Positions 44,103-55,433 of a DNA stretch of 64,000 nt are shown here, in pieces. The DNA is from Plasmopara viticola (taxonomy: Eukaryota; Oomycota; Peronosporomycetes; Peronosporales; Peronosporaceae), in the NCBI GenBank assembly GCA_001695595.3, contig MBPM02000019.1, positions 434,001 through 498,000 of the forward strand, written 5' to 3'. The notes under the pieces are model-generated. The model made no database searches and was not told the origin of the DNA. It worked only from the letters and a program-made list of their open reading frames with translations. The position numbers were made by a program, and so were the translations under genes. Each line of letters begins with the position of its first letter. Position 1 is the first letter of the stretch.

Positions 44103-45544
44103 TAGATTTACTCTTTTCCAGAATTTCGGTTGGATACATGCTCTGGACTTGTCATGTGTATGGGGTTCCCTCTCTCTCATAGAGTGACGTCAGGTTGTGT
44201 CTACAGCCAATTAAGTTTTTCACTACAATTGAAGATGTCTACAGCCAATCTAAGTTTAACTTCAATTGAAGTACAAACATCTGCTTCATAATATTTTGAT
44301 AGTTGTCACTGTGGTCTCCAAGTATGATACCGTTGATGTCTCCTGCAGGCTAGACTCCGGTAACAAATTTCTCTTGTAAGCGAAATTTTTCCGTGTGTTA
44401 GTCCCAGTAAGTTTAGTGCCGTAGTGCTTTGAGCACAATTTTGACTCATGAATCCTGCTCAGCAGCTTCACGTTTTAGCATGATAGAAGCTATGGAGCTT
44501 TGTTTGCTGACCAAGCAACTTAGTCTGCAAACAACATTTAAAAAAGGGCTTTCTTCGGATTCAGTGACTCTACGGCCTATAAGTCGACCTCAATCGAGTC
44601 GGATTCATCAGCCTCAAAATCTTCAAAACGTGCACTTCGTGTTCCAAGTGGTCACAACCAAAAAAAATCGCGGACTTAAAGCAATGTCAGCGCATTGCAT
44701 CAAATACCATCTAGCGCGTTCAATCTGCTTAATCCGTCAAACCAGTAGATATTTCTGTGTTTTCATCCGTCGTGGTAGAATCTGCAAGGGCGTCGAAAAC
44801 GTGTCGAAGCGCGATGAAGACTTCGCATGTTTTTGATGACGTGGACAAATGTGCCGATTCGAAATGGTCTGAAACCAACCGTGATAACCGTGTTGCTCAC
44901 AAGTTCCAAAAGGCTCTATAAAGTCCTGCATCAGCTTTCCTGTGTTTGAGAAATCTAATCTACGTAACTTAAGCTCAATCGCAATTTGACGTCGTTGGCG
45001 ATTGCTGTCCATAAACTCGGTCCCCGCCGAGGCCGGATAGTTGCACTCAATCGTCGGGTAAAGAGATTCAAAACACAAAGTGCCAAAATAAGATAATTTC
45101 TAAATTATCTTTAACGAGTTCTTACCAACTAATTGAATGGTCAAATTTGGTCGGTTCCATTGCTTCGCCAACACGACAGCACGATAACGCCATAAACAAA
45201 TATTTAAGTACCAAGCTGTTGCGGACGCTGCGTCTATTATAGGTACTGCTGACATTGCGGGTATCTTTTGTTAAAAGGTCCTGGAATTATGGCCCACTTA
45301 GTTGAACCTTCCGCACCGTCAACAGGGTCGCAGGGTGTTTTCGACATGGTCAGACTAAGCAAAACCACGCCGAATTCAGCTGCTGGACTTTCCACGACCA
45401 TATATTTGCTCAGAATTTTGAATATGAACATCTGAGACGGCTGAAAGAGCACCATTAAGCGTATCCAAGCGTCGATTGCATTCGCTAATGTAACTGTGTT
45501 TGACAGTGACTGAGTTTGCCCACATGCTACAACTCGATCTCAAG
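44103..45544. other. Intergenic, no gene recognised
   Basis: Broken open frames occur on the minus strand (44430-45080). They may be another transposon relic, but no motif confirms it. Confidence 0.35.
44198..44272. repeat. Imperfect 38-bp tandem duplication
   Basis: Two adjacent copies (44198-44235 and 44236-44272), each starting tgtctacagccaa and ending caattgaag. Confidence 0.75.
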
Positions 45545-45706
45545 TTATTGCTCTCTCTTTGCTGCTTCAAGCGCCTTCAAATGAGCTAAAGCTTCTTCTG
45601 CACTGAATTGTGCTCCCGGATCTTTATTCAGCAGTCGCTGATAAAATGACGATCTTTCGACAAAGCCTATCCATCCCACCTTGCTCATCTCAACCAAGAA
45701 TCCTAC
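45545..45706 (-). pseudogene. C-terminal fragment of a CRN kinase-type effector gene
   Basis: An open stretch ending at a TAA (45545-45547) with VGFLVEM, YQRLLNKDPGAQFSAEEALA and HLKALEAAKRE. This is the end of a protein kinase C-lobe as seen in Crinkler (CRN) kinase-domain proteins. The same ending, diverged, occurs on the plus strand at about 49090-49165, so the two belong to one family. Upstream parts of the domain are not recognisable. The fragment is isolated from any start and is not functional. Confidence 0.55.
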
Positions 45707-45904
45707 AACTCACTAGTGTGGAAGCCTCTATCCACAAAATCTTTGGGGTATGACTTTTGTCACTCAAATTCGGGTCATTTTTAGAGGACTAGGAACTAGT
45801 CGCAGCATCGGCGAACCATGGATTGGCTTTTCTTTACCAGATTTGACCAGCGACTGAAAATCAACTTCTCCTCGACCTATTTAAAGAGTATAGATGATGT
45901 TTGC

Positions 45905-46185
45905 TCTTACTAATCGACCCTCGGTTGGCCGTTCGACCCAGGACCTGGTTTGATACCCATAGATGCCAAATTGAGACAGCCGGAGATAGGTCACTAAAGT
46001 GGATGAGTCATCTTACCCGAGTGTGACTGCCCTACCACCTCGCCCCCGATTGGGTGATTATAGAGTTGGGTGAGCTGGACGCCCCACTAACCGAAAAGCC
46101 CCATAGTGTAATGAGGGATACGGAACCCGATTCCAATATAGGTCAGATTGCTACCAGCATCCCGCGATAGAGACAGCATAGTCCT
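45905..46185. other. GC-richer island of unknown origin
   Basis: About 280 bp is clearly richer in G and C than its surroundings, with no open frame. It may be a fragment of a repeat element such as an LTR. On the minus strand it contains a box-B-like GGTCCTGGGTCGAAC, but I cannot fold a tRNA from it. Confidence 0.35.
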
Positions 46186-47214
46186 AAGTCTCTAAGTGCT
46201 TACTAAACAATACTGATCGCTAGATTCCATCACGCTATTTTTCGTATATTAAATGCACATGTGTAAAAACTCATTTTATAACCATAAATGTCCTGCGGCA
46301 ACTTCATGAAATTGTTGCTTTTAGACAAAATAGTTATATCCCCTTGTAAACAGGAATGAGCTCTATAACGCACACGCAAACAACTTAAGTCAATGGTAGG
46401 CTAAATCAGGATAAGCTCCTCACAACACAAAACTTGCTGATGATACTGCGTGGAAGCTGCTAATTTCAACTTATGACCCCCACTATCTAAAAGAAATTTG
46501 AGCTTTATATTCTTGGAATCGACTTTAGATGTAGCCATGCGCTTTGGTAAAATCCGCCTACGATTTTTTCCTCGAACATCCGTGATCGAGGATCGACAAA
46601 TCAAGCTAAATCGTCTTTTCAAATGTCCTCTAAACTGCCTTTATTGTCCTCCAAAAAGTTTACGTGGGTATCCAATTTAGTATTATAAGATATTAACAGT
46701 GCAATAACACAGCGAATCGTCTGTTAATTGGGAAAAAAACAATCCTACGTTTAATGTAGTGCGACTACCTAAAAATCTATCTTCCATGCGATGGAAATAG
46801 AGGAACAGATACTAGTACGTTCGGGTATATGTACTTTCGCATTTTTATGATTACGTTTCTACGTTATATGTAGCCCTACCATGTTCTAATAAAAAATACG
46901 AACGAAAGTTCTAATAAATAAGCAAAACTACGATAGTGAAGCAGAGCCTTCTCGCAAATTGTATTACATGGATAAGAGGTGCCCCGTTAAAGCAGGAGTA
47001 TACACAACAATTGCTGGGACCAATAAATTGTATAAGCGTGGATAATTTGACTTTGCAGTACAAGCACAGCCTCACAAGGAGCTTTCTGAAGAGATTAAGC
47101 CAGGATATTTAAAAAATGGGTTATGGTCCAAATATATTGTTCGATAAAATTGGAAGGGTGCTAAATCAAAATAATTAAGCCGTTATTGCGCTTAATTTAA
47201 CACAGTTTATAGAG

Positions 47215-47537
47215 CTAGGAAAAGGTTGGGGTGACGCCCTCCTTCCAAGCGCGGGGGCTAAATGCTCGCGCGCTTCGGGCAGGAGCTCTCGGGCGTCTGC
47301 AGGTCTCTAACGAGTCTCACCCTCGACGCGACGGTCTCCAGCACCGGCGCCACCTGGGCTCTTACCAAGTCAGAGATAAACAAACTAATGGAAGACCCTC
47401 AAGACCTCGGTGCTGGCTGCACTGCCCGCCGAACGAGACTCGACGTATGCGGACACCACTCTATACCGTGGACTAGCCAGACTAAGCCCAGCACGTGCAT
47501 AACTTGGCAACGCGATTACGTAATACATTACATTACA
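47215..47537 (+). mobile_element. SINE-like retroposon, copy A
   Basis: About 323 bp, starting ctaggaaaaggttggggtga and ending in a short-repeat tail (acattacattaca). It is flanked by the direct repeat TTATAGAG (47207-47214 and 47538-47545), a likely target-site duplication. It aligns over its full length with the inverted copy at 58287-58610. No protein-coding capacity is evident, and I cannot point to clear pol III A and B boxes. A 3' end of a LINE is an alternative. Confidence 0.72.
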
Positions 47538-47739
47538 TTATAGAGACCACGAATGAGCTCACCAGAAATCAAATCATTAGTACACCTTTTATATCTTGTG
47601 TTGTTCGCACAAACAATTATTTGAAGGGCAGACTATCTTAATCTCTTTAGGTATACCGGTAGACCCCAATGCGCAGCTTTGCCAAAAAGTCATCAAATAG
47701 GGCCTTGATTTAAGCTAATAGTAGAGAGTATGATTTCAT

Positions 47740-49170
47740 TCCAGCTTACGCGGTGATTTTTGCGGTGTCAGATGCTCGCCTAACCAATGAAATTTTCATT
47801 CCTGACTTCAAAGAAGCACATATTCGACAAGCTTTCTTATTCGAAGAAATTTATTCCCTGTATAGATTTGAGCACGGAAGATTAGCTTGATAAATGGCAA
47901 TTGAGCCCTGGACTGAAAAAGAAGTTGTTCGCTTTAGGTGATGCCGCTCCATGCCCGAAGTCCAAAAACCTGGTCTTCGGCAAACGCGTGCCAAGCACAT
48001 TTTGCTTTGGACGGGTGAAGGGGATTTACTAACTTTGTCATTCGCAGTGTTCTCGATTATATATTTCCTCGAGCACGCATTGACCGCGACTCGAACTACA
48101 ACCCATCATGGCAAAAGAAGCGTCCTGACTCTTTCTTTTATCTGCGTCCTTCTTGGCGAGAAGAACTCTTCGATGTCGACATCAGTGTGGCCACCGAGGA
48201 CTTTTGTTCGAAACTTGGTTAGGCAAATGGAAATGTGCCGCATGTGTTTAGGTACGCTGCGTCAGGCTTCAATATTGACTTGCTTGCTCTGCATCCAGAC
48301 GATAACGGAAACGTGACGAAGACTTCTCTTGAAGATTTCAGGCTTAATATTAAGAGGCACGTGTTTAAAACTGAACTTGCGCTTTTGAACTTGTCATAGC
48401 TTTTCCCAGCCATTGTGGAAGCATGCTCAGCGAGTGAAAAGGGGACATTGCGCGATCGAGTAGAGTGTTTGTGCGGCTAAATTTAACAATTGTTGATAGA
48501 ATATATCCGAATACTAGTATTTTTGACCGCCTGCAGCAGGTTGATGGTCGCATGGAACGAGCTGGTGTTTCCAATGTTGATCGTCTCATAGATATATGTT
48601 TACAAGAGATGTCTTTATTGTTCAACTTCGCGGAACGATGGTAAGACTATGCAACCTGCTTATATTATTTAATGTCCTGCGAGATGTTCTCCAGGCTCTG
48701 GTGGCTCTTCATCGCATAGGGTGGATTCATCGAGACATCCGTTGGTTGAATGTGTTAGCGCAACGGAAAGTCAATTCATGGCTCTAAATCGATTTCGCCG
48801 CCTGTCCTGCGTGATGTTCTTCGGGCTCTGGTGGCTCTTCATCGCATAGGGTGGATTCATCGAGACATCCGTTGGTCGAATGTGTTAGCGCAACGGAAAG
48901 TCAATTCATGGCTCTAAACCGATTTCGCCGTTGCAGCCAGCCATCTATAAGTGACCAGCATTTTAGTGAAGAAGAACATGCCCCCGATAGTCTTGCGGAT
49001 AGAAGCTTCCAGTCTAGTGCTACTGACATTTGGGCTGTAGGCTTCTTGATCGAGACTGGATAAGGATCCAACAGCACGACCAAGTGCAGAAAAGGCATTT
49101 GCTCTTTTGAAGGCGCTTGGAATAGCAGCAAAGCGAAAGCAAGAAATTGAGAGCGAGTTCCAGCATAAGG
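47740..49170 (+). pseudogene. Decayed CRN kinase-type effector gene
   Basis: Pieces of a Crinkler-type D2 kinase domain appear in order but in changing frames, with several stops: VIFAVSDARLTNEIF (about 47760), YLRPSWREELFDV (about 48140-48180), VPHVFRYAASGFNIDLLAL (about 48236-48292), PNTSIFDRLQQVDGRME (about 48505-48555), the catalytic loop HRIGWIHRDIRWLNVL (about 48711-48758), SATDIWAVGFLIE (about 49018-49056), and a C-lobe tail to about 49165. In CRN kinases the HRD loop reads H-x-D-x-R-W-x-N, as here. CRN proteins are oomycete intracellular effectors acting in the host nucleus. No N-terminal LFLAK-type signal is visible upstream. A 130-bp internal duplication, not a multiple of three, adds to the breakage. 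Not functional. Confidence 0.68.
48674..48930 (+). repeat. 130-bp tandem duplication inside the CRN pseudogene
   Basis: Two copies (48674-48803 and 48804-48930), each containing the catalytic-loop codons, differ by only a few bases (for example gttggttgaa against gttggtcgaa). The near identity means this duplication is younger than the other damage. Confidence 0.9.
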
Positions 49171-49444
49171 GTAACCCCCGTCACTGTCAAAGCCTCGTAA
49201 GCGAGAATGAAAACTTCCAGACTTGCTAAATTGCTTAAATCGTTGTTAGTTCCCCCGTTACAGCGCTCGAATGTCGTATCAAAAGAGCCTCGACATTAAA
49301 AAAAATCAAGAGCAGGCCCGATGATCGAAATTGGTTGGACAACCTAACAACTAACTGAAACAAATTGTTTATTTTTTTTAATTTATATCAACTGCAGTGA
49401 TGATGGGTACCCCTCCCGTTTTATGCTACATTGAAAGCTTCCCA

Positions 49445-49624
49445 TGTAACGACCTCTGATTGGGTGTCCCACAGTATGTGTCAACTTGACATATAAGAGA
49501 AATAGTCACATTCTAGAATATCGAGACAGAAGAACACGTGGCTACAAGTGAGTTAGAGCCTATACTTTGCTTTATTCCTATGAATTTACTTTCCATTCTG
49601 CTCTGCGACAATCAAATTGTTATA
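49445..49624 (+). repeat. 5' LTR of the Copia element
   Basis: 180 bp, starting TGTAACGACC and ending TTGTTATA. It differs from the 3' LTR only near the end (caaaTtg against caaaTag). The terminal pair is TG..TA, not the usual TG..CA. Confidence 0.95.
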
Positions 49625-49628
49625 GGTT

Positions 49629-52600
49629 ATGAGCCCAATAACGAACCCGAACGAGATCCTCAGCGACGACAACTACTTCCTGTGGGAGTTTGACGCCCGC
49701 ATGGCATTGGCCAGGAAGGACCTCCTCGATCATCTCAAGGTGAAGCCAGAAGACGCAGTGAACGCCCCTGACCAATGGAAAGCCGCCGATGTGAAGGCGC
49801 TGGCTGTGGTGTCGAAGCTGTTGAGTCCAACGTACCAGATGATAGAGAGATAAGCCAATTCTGCATGGGAAGCATGGCAAATTCTGCGTGCATTTTTCAT
49901 GAAGCAGAGTCTACACAACCGTGTGCAGCTGCGCAAGCAAATTTACGAGTTCGCGATGGCCAGTGGTGGGAGTCTCATGGACCATCTGGTGCACTTCGAT
50001 GAATTGTGTGCGAAGTTGGCTGCGGTTGGTGATGCTCTGCCTGAAGAGGAGAAGCTGGTGATCCTCCTTGGTAGTGTGCCAAGTGAGTACGACGTGATGG
50101 TGCGGCTCATCGAAGCGCGCGACCGTGTGACACTTCTGGATGCGAAAGAGATGCTCCGACGCGAATATGAGATGATTCAGAAACGCGAGGTGAAGGAGCA
50201 AGCATTCAAGGCGACGGTGAGTGATAATGGTGGAAGGTTCCAAAATGGGCGCGGAGGCCGACGTGGATGAAATGCCAAGGGACACGGACGCAAAGGGCAT
50301 AATGGTGGTGACAAGAAAAAGTTCAAGGGCCGATGCTATGAATGCCGCGAAGCTGGCCACAAGAAGCAAGACTGCCCGAGGTTGAAGGGCAATGCCGGTG
50401 GTTCGGAGTTCGCGTTCTCCGCTATGACCGCTGGTGGTGAGCGAATGTCCACCTGGCTCCTTGATAGTGGAGCCAGCTCGCACATGACTACGGATCGGAA
50501 TGATTTTTCGGAGTACCGCCCGCTTACAGAACCAATCGAGATCATGGTGGCAAATGACCAGCGGGTTGCTGCCATAGGTATGGGTACCGTGCGAGTTAAC
50601 TTTACCGGAGGCGTGCGGGTAAAGTTGACGGATGTTCTCCACGTTCAGAAATTGGACCGAAAGCTACTGTCGGTTCCTGCACTCATGTCCAAAAATTACG
50701 CTGTGCAGTTCGACAGGACCGGTGCCTCCATCTCGGTGAATGGCCGTGTTATTGTTCGAGTCCCTCGGATTGGGAAACTGTACGCGTGTGAACTGAAGTA
50801 CAGAACGGAAGGCAATGCGTATACGGCATTCGATGGTGAGTCAAGTGATAAAGCCTACGAAGTCCTTCACGCGCGCCTGGGGCACGTCTCCAATACCAAG
50901 CTAAAGCTAATTGCTCGCGCGTGCGATGGTGTCCCACCTATGGCTTTGTTTCAATCGGATGGTGGTGTTTGCAGTGGCTGTGCGCAAGGAAAATTGACCA
51001 CGAGCTCGTACGCGCACCAATCGGGTAGCAAGATAAAGACAGTGCGCCCATTCGAGATTGTGCACACGGATGTGATGGGGCCAATAAAACCAAAGTCCAA
51101 GGGTGGTGCGGTATACATCGTGGTCTTCGTGGACGACTTCAGCCGAGTAGTGTTCGTCAACTTCATCAAGCAGAAGTCTCAAGTGTTCGATTGCTTCAAG
51201 GCATTTTGCACTCAGGTTAAGGTGCAACACGGCTGCAAGGTGATGTGTGTTCGTAGTGACAACGGTGGTGAATATGTGAGCAAGCGCTTCGGCAAGTTCT
51301 GTGCGTCCAAAAGGATCATTCACCAGACGAGTGCGCCATACAGCCCCCAGCAAAATGGGACCGCTGAGCGTATGAATCGGACACTAGCTGACATGGCCCG
51401 ATCGATGCTACACTACATGCGAGTGGACCGTGTGTGGTGGGCTGAAGCGTTTCGGACGGCAACTTACATCGTCAACCGTATCCCGAATACTGCGCGACCG
51501 GATCAGAGCCCCCTCGAAGTATTAACCGGAAAGCGCCAGTCACTCGAAGACCTTCGTGTATTTGGTGCTCGTGGCTACGTACATGTTGACAAGCCAAACG
51601 TAGGCAAACTTGATCCTCGAGCTCACCGTTGCCTCTTCCTTGGATACGCTGATGATTCAAAAGCGTACTGTGTGTGGGACTACGACGACAAGCGCATCGT
51701 GATTTCGCGATCGGTGCATCTGAATGAGCGACCACCAGACACGTTCCATGCCGTCAGTGATGACTCAAGTTGCTCTCCTTGGGTGGTTAGCATCAATAAT
51801 CACGATTCCGTGATGTATATTCCGGCAACGCGACCAGTGAATGAGAACGACCATGGTGCAACTGCGGATGTCGACGATGCCGCCGACGTTGAAATGGAAG
51901 AAGTGCCCCCTACCGATGCTCAAAACTCACCCGTTCCTACCGATGCTTTGGACAGGGGGAGTAACAGCCAGATGCAAGTTGTCCAGCGCATCAGTCCTGC
52001 CACTGCTACCGAAGATCAGCAGATGCAGCTCGCCCAGCGTCCTGATTGCGATATCGTCCCGCACTCACAGCATCCAATTCGATCGATTGATGACCCCGCC
52101 ATCATGGTCCAGCAACTCAACCCGAGCTGTGATGTCGTCCGTGCTGCCGCATGTGATCCGTGCACACCGTCAGCAATTATCCCTCATGGTGAAGGTGTTG
52201 GCGTCGGCGTCGATGCATCAGAGCATCGCATATTGTTCAGTGGTGGTTCCATTCGCCCTCGGTCGAACACGTATGAACAACCACGTCTACTGAATGATGA
52301 AGATATGCCTTTGCATCTTGGTTGCGCTGAAAATGACGATGAGCCAGAACCAGAAAGCACGCGACCACGCCTGGACGAGTACGAAATTGCGTTGGCGGTG
52401 TCTGAGCTGCCTACATCATACGCTGAAGCAATGGCGGCCCCTGACGCTCCACAATGGAAGGAAGCTATTCGTGCTGAGATTCGGTCGCATGTGCGGAGCC
52501 ACACGTGGGACATGGTGCGACGACCTCAAGGAAACAAGGTGATCGGATGCAAATGGGTATTCGCGAAGAAGTACGACGAGAATGGAGCGGTAAAGCGATA

Positions 52601-53981
52601 CAAGGCACGTCTGGTCGCCCGAGGTTTCCTCCAGACTCGTGGCATAGACTATACCCACACGTACTCACCAGTGGCAAGCATGAACACGATCCGGGTCTTT
52701 CTCGCATTGTGCTGCTCTCGACGCCTCATGATTCGCCAGTTTGACATTGAGACCGCATTTCTAAATGGCAAGCTTGACGAAACAGTGTTTATGAATCCCC
52801 CTGAAGGAGTGAATGTGGCGCCGGAATTGGTTTGCAGACTCCGCCGCAGCCTCTATGGACTCAAGCAAGCTGCAGCTGTGTGGCACCGTACCATCCGCGA
52901 CGTGTTCAAGCGTCTCGGTTTCAAACAGTGTCGAGCTAATCCTTGTCTCTTCGTTCGACGAGATGACAGTGATCCAGCGGCCGCGGTTTTTGTGGTGCTC
53001 TACGTGGACGATCTACTTGTTGGCTGCAAAACAGAGAAACAAGCGCGATCCGTGTGTACTGGTCTCGCGTCGCACTTCACGGTCAAATCACTCAGCGATG
53101 CTCGTTTCGTTCTCGGGATGGAAGTACTTCACGATCGGAAACGTAGTGAAATGGTGGTGAAGCAATATCAGTTTATAACCAAGTTGCTCGAGCGTTTTGA
53201 TCAAGTATCTGCTCATGGTGTCCGCAACCCAATGGTATTTGTTCAAGATCTCAGCCAATCCGACAAGCACGGTGTATGCACAGACAAAAATAAGTACCGC
53301 GAACTAATCGGATCAATGCTGTACGTTGCCAATGCCACACGTCCCGACATTGGCTACGTGCTGTCGATACTCTCTCAGCACCTCGATACGCCGCGTGAGA
53401 TGCATTGGAATGCTGCGCTTCGTGTACTTCGCTACCTCAAGGCCACTGATTCGATCGGCATCCACTACACGGCAAAGGGCAAGAATATCGTGACATACTG
53501 CGACGCGAACTGGTGTGGTGATGAGGAGACGCGACGCTCGACGTCTGGTGTGATGGTGAAGATGGCTGACGGTCCGGTCATCTACAAGAGCAAGCGTCAA
53601 GCGACCGTCGCATTATCAACTGCTGAAGCCGAGTTCATGGCTCTCGCACTTACCGCTCAAGAAGTACTGTGGTTGCGTTTCCTCCTCACAGAGATGGGTG
53701 TAAACGTGTCAAGTGCGTCGACGATCTACATGGACAACCAGTCCGCGATTAGTATGGCAACTAATCACGGATACACCCCACGCGCCAAGCACATCGACCT
53801 CGGAGCTCACTTCGTCCGTGACCACGTCGAGAAGGGCACCATCAAGGTAGAGTACGTACCATCGGAGTCTCAGCTTGCAGATATGTTAATGAAGGCCGTT
53901 CCAACGCCGCGCTTTGTGGAGCTTCGTAACGCATGCGGACTTGTGGACTGTCAAGTTGAGGGGGAGTGTAACGACCTCTGA
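49629..53981 (+). pseudogene. Copia gag-pol polyprotein with two in-frame stops
   Basis: One continuous frame of 1450 codons encodes gag and pol. It is interrupted by TAA at 49851-49853 and TGA at 50268-50270, both in gag. Gag has the Copia capsid-like region (WEAWQILRAFF, DHLVHFDELCAKL) and a zinc knuckle CYECREAGHKKQDC (about 50335-50376). Pol is open for 1199 residues from 50382: protease DSGASSHM, the pre-integrase HARLGHVSNTKL with CSGC, integrase HTDVMGP, FVDDFSR, RSDNGGEY and NGTAERMNRTL, reverse transcriptase FDIETAFLNGKL and YVDDLLV, RNase H YCDANWCGD, STAEAEFMAL and DNQSAI. The ATG at 49629 lies inside the primer-binding site, and the frame ends 15 nt inside the 3' LTR. All pol catalytic motifs look intact, so only the gag stops appear to block autonomy. 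They could also be read through; no readthrough signal was identified. Confidence 0.92.
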
Positions 53982-54146
53982 TTGGGTGTCCCACAGTATG
54001 TGTCAACTTGACATATAAGAGAAATAGTCACATTCTAGAATATCGAGACAGAAGAACACGTGGCTACAAGTGAGTTAGAGCCTATACTTTGCTTTATTCC
54101 TATGAATTTACTTTCCATTCTGCTCTGCGACAATCAAATAGTTATA
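53967..54146 (+). repeat. 3' LTR of the Copia element
   Basis: 180 bp, beginning TGTAACGACC directly after the polypurine tract and ending TAGTTATA before the TCCCA duplication. Confidence 0.95.
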
Positions 54147-54151
54147 TCCCA

Positions 54152-55433
54152 CACAAAGTCTTAATAAAAAAAAACTTAATCAAAACACGACGTATCAGGC
54201 CGATCGACAAGTAACAAAATTTGCTTTAAGGATGTTATTAATACAAAATAGAATGGGAGTCGAAATCGACCCCCCTAGGTATCGCCACGTATAAGCCACA
54301 AATTATTTTGAATAAGTCGTAAAACCGCAAAATCGAACACTTTCTAGAAATACTATTAAAAGCATGAAGGCACACGCTGTACCGATAGTAAGAATGTAAC
54401 TTCTGTACACGGGAAATGGGTAAAAATTATTTACCTGGCGTGAAATCATGCATAACTACTATTGCCCACCTTCTCCAGATTATAGTTGCTCGACCTTCAC
54501 CTCCGCCCGGTCTTCAACGTCTTTCCGTCAGCCTTCACATATTCGATCTTCCTAATTGCAAACATTTCAAGTAAAAAATATCTGCAAAAATAGCTCAATG
54601 GTATATAAATCGGAACAATGGGGATTGTTACGATCGTTATTAACTGGAATAGGAAAGAATCGTCAACCCAAATGACGAATCGACTTCAGGTGAAAGCGTA
54701 AATCGTTAAATGTATCTAATTAGCACTCACAGTAGTAGTTGCACTGAAAACAATTTAAGAAGAAGATTGTCTGCGCAACAGAAAATACTCTACACACGCA
54801 ATACCAAGAGGTACGTGAGACAAATAGCAGATCATTTAAGAAAACAATTATGTACTTTTTTTTGCCTATTGAGTACGTGTTTCAGACAACGAGATTAGGC
54901 AACCAACTACAATGAAAACAATGCTTCTAGCGTTGTTTTACGATTTGCGGATCAAAATTACCACAGTAATGTAGCATCTTCACACGACAAGGTACAGTAT
55001 GATGCTGTCTTTGAAACCTTAGATTTGTTTTTGTATACATATAGCGACATGTATGAGCTTATATCGCGAGCTGTTAAGATTATATTTAACCTCGATCCAG
55101 CCAAGGAAAGACATATTTTTAGCTGCTATTAAACGCAGCTTATACAGCTACTCATTTTAAGAGGAATCAGCTCATAATTGCTATAGAGTCTGAAATTTAA
55201 GAGGTCTCCGGTGTAATACTGTTTTGACAAATTCTCGACATACCACGAAAGTCAAATCAACGATTTTAATACTTTTTTTTATAGTTGTGCACAGATAAAC
55301 ACTTCGAGAAAGATGATTGCAAATTGTATATTCCCATTTGTGGAACATTAACAAATAAGTTGGTACTCTGGAGACAGTATTCACAAAACTACAATTATGG
55401 CGACGATTGCACTTGCCCTTGCTCTGAACCATT
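54152..55433. other. Intergenic, no gene recognised
   Basis: AT-rich DNA without an ORF above about 90 codons or any motif I recognise. It separates the Copia element from the 3' end of the RxLR-type gene. Confidence 0.5.

Larger units (their letters stand above)
49440..54151 (+). mobile_element. Ty1/Copia-type LTR retrotransposon, near full length
   Basis: The element proper is 49445-54146 (4702 bp). It is bounded by 180-bp LTRs and flanked by a 5-bp target duplication TCCCA (49440-49444 and 54147-54151). The primer-binding site follows the 5' LTR directly (GGTTATGAGCCC, 49625-49636), and a polypurine tract (gagggggag, 53958-53966) precedes the 3' LTR. Domain order protease-integrase-reverse transcriptase-RNase H places it in Ty1/Copia. 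The LTRs differ at one visible position, so the insertion is young. It sits about 275 bp after the CRN pseudogene. Confidence 0.96.
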
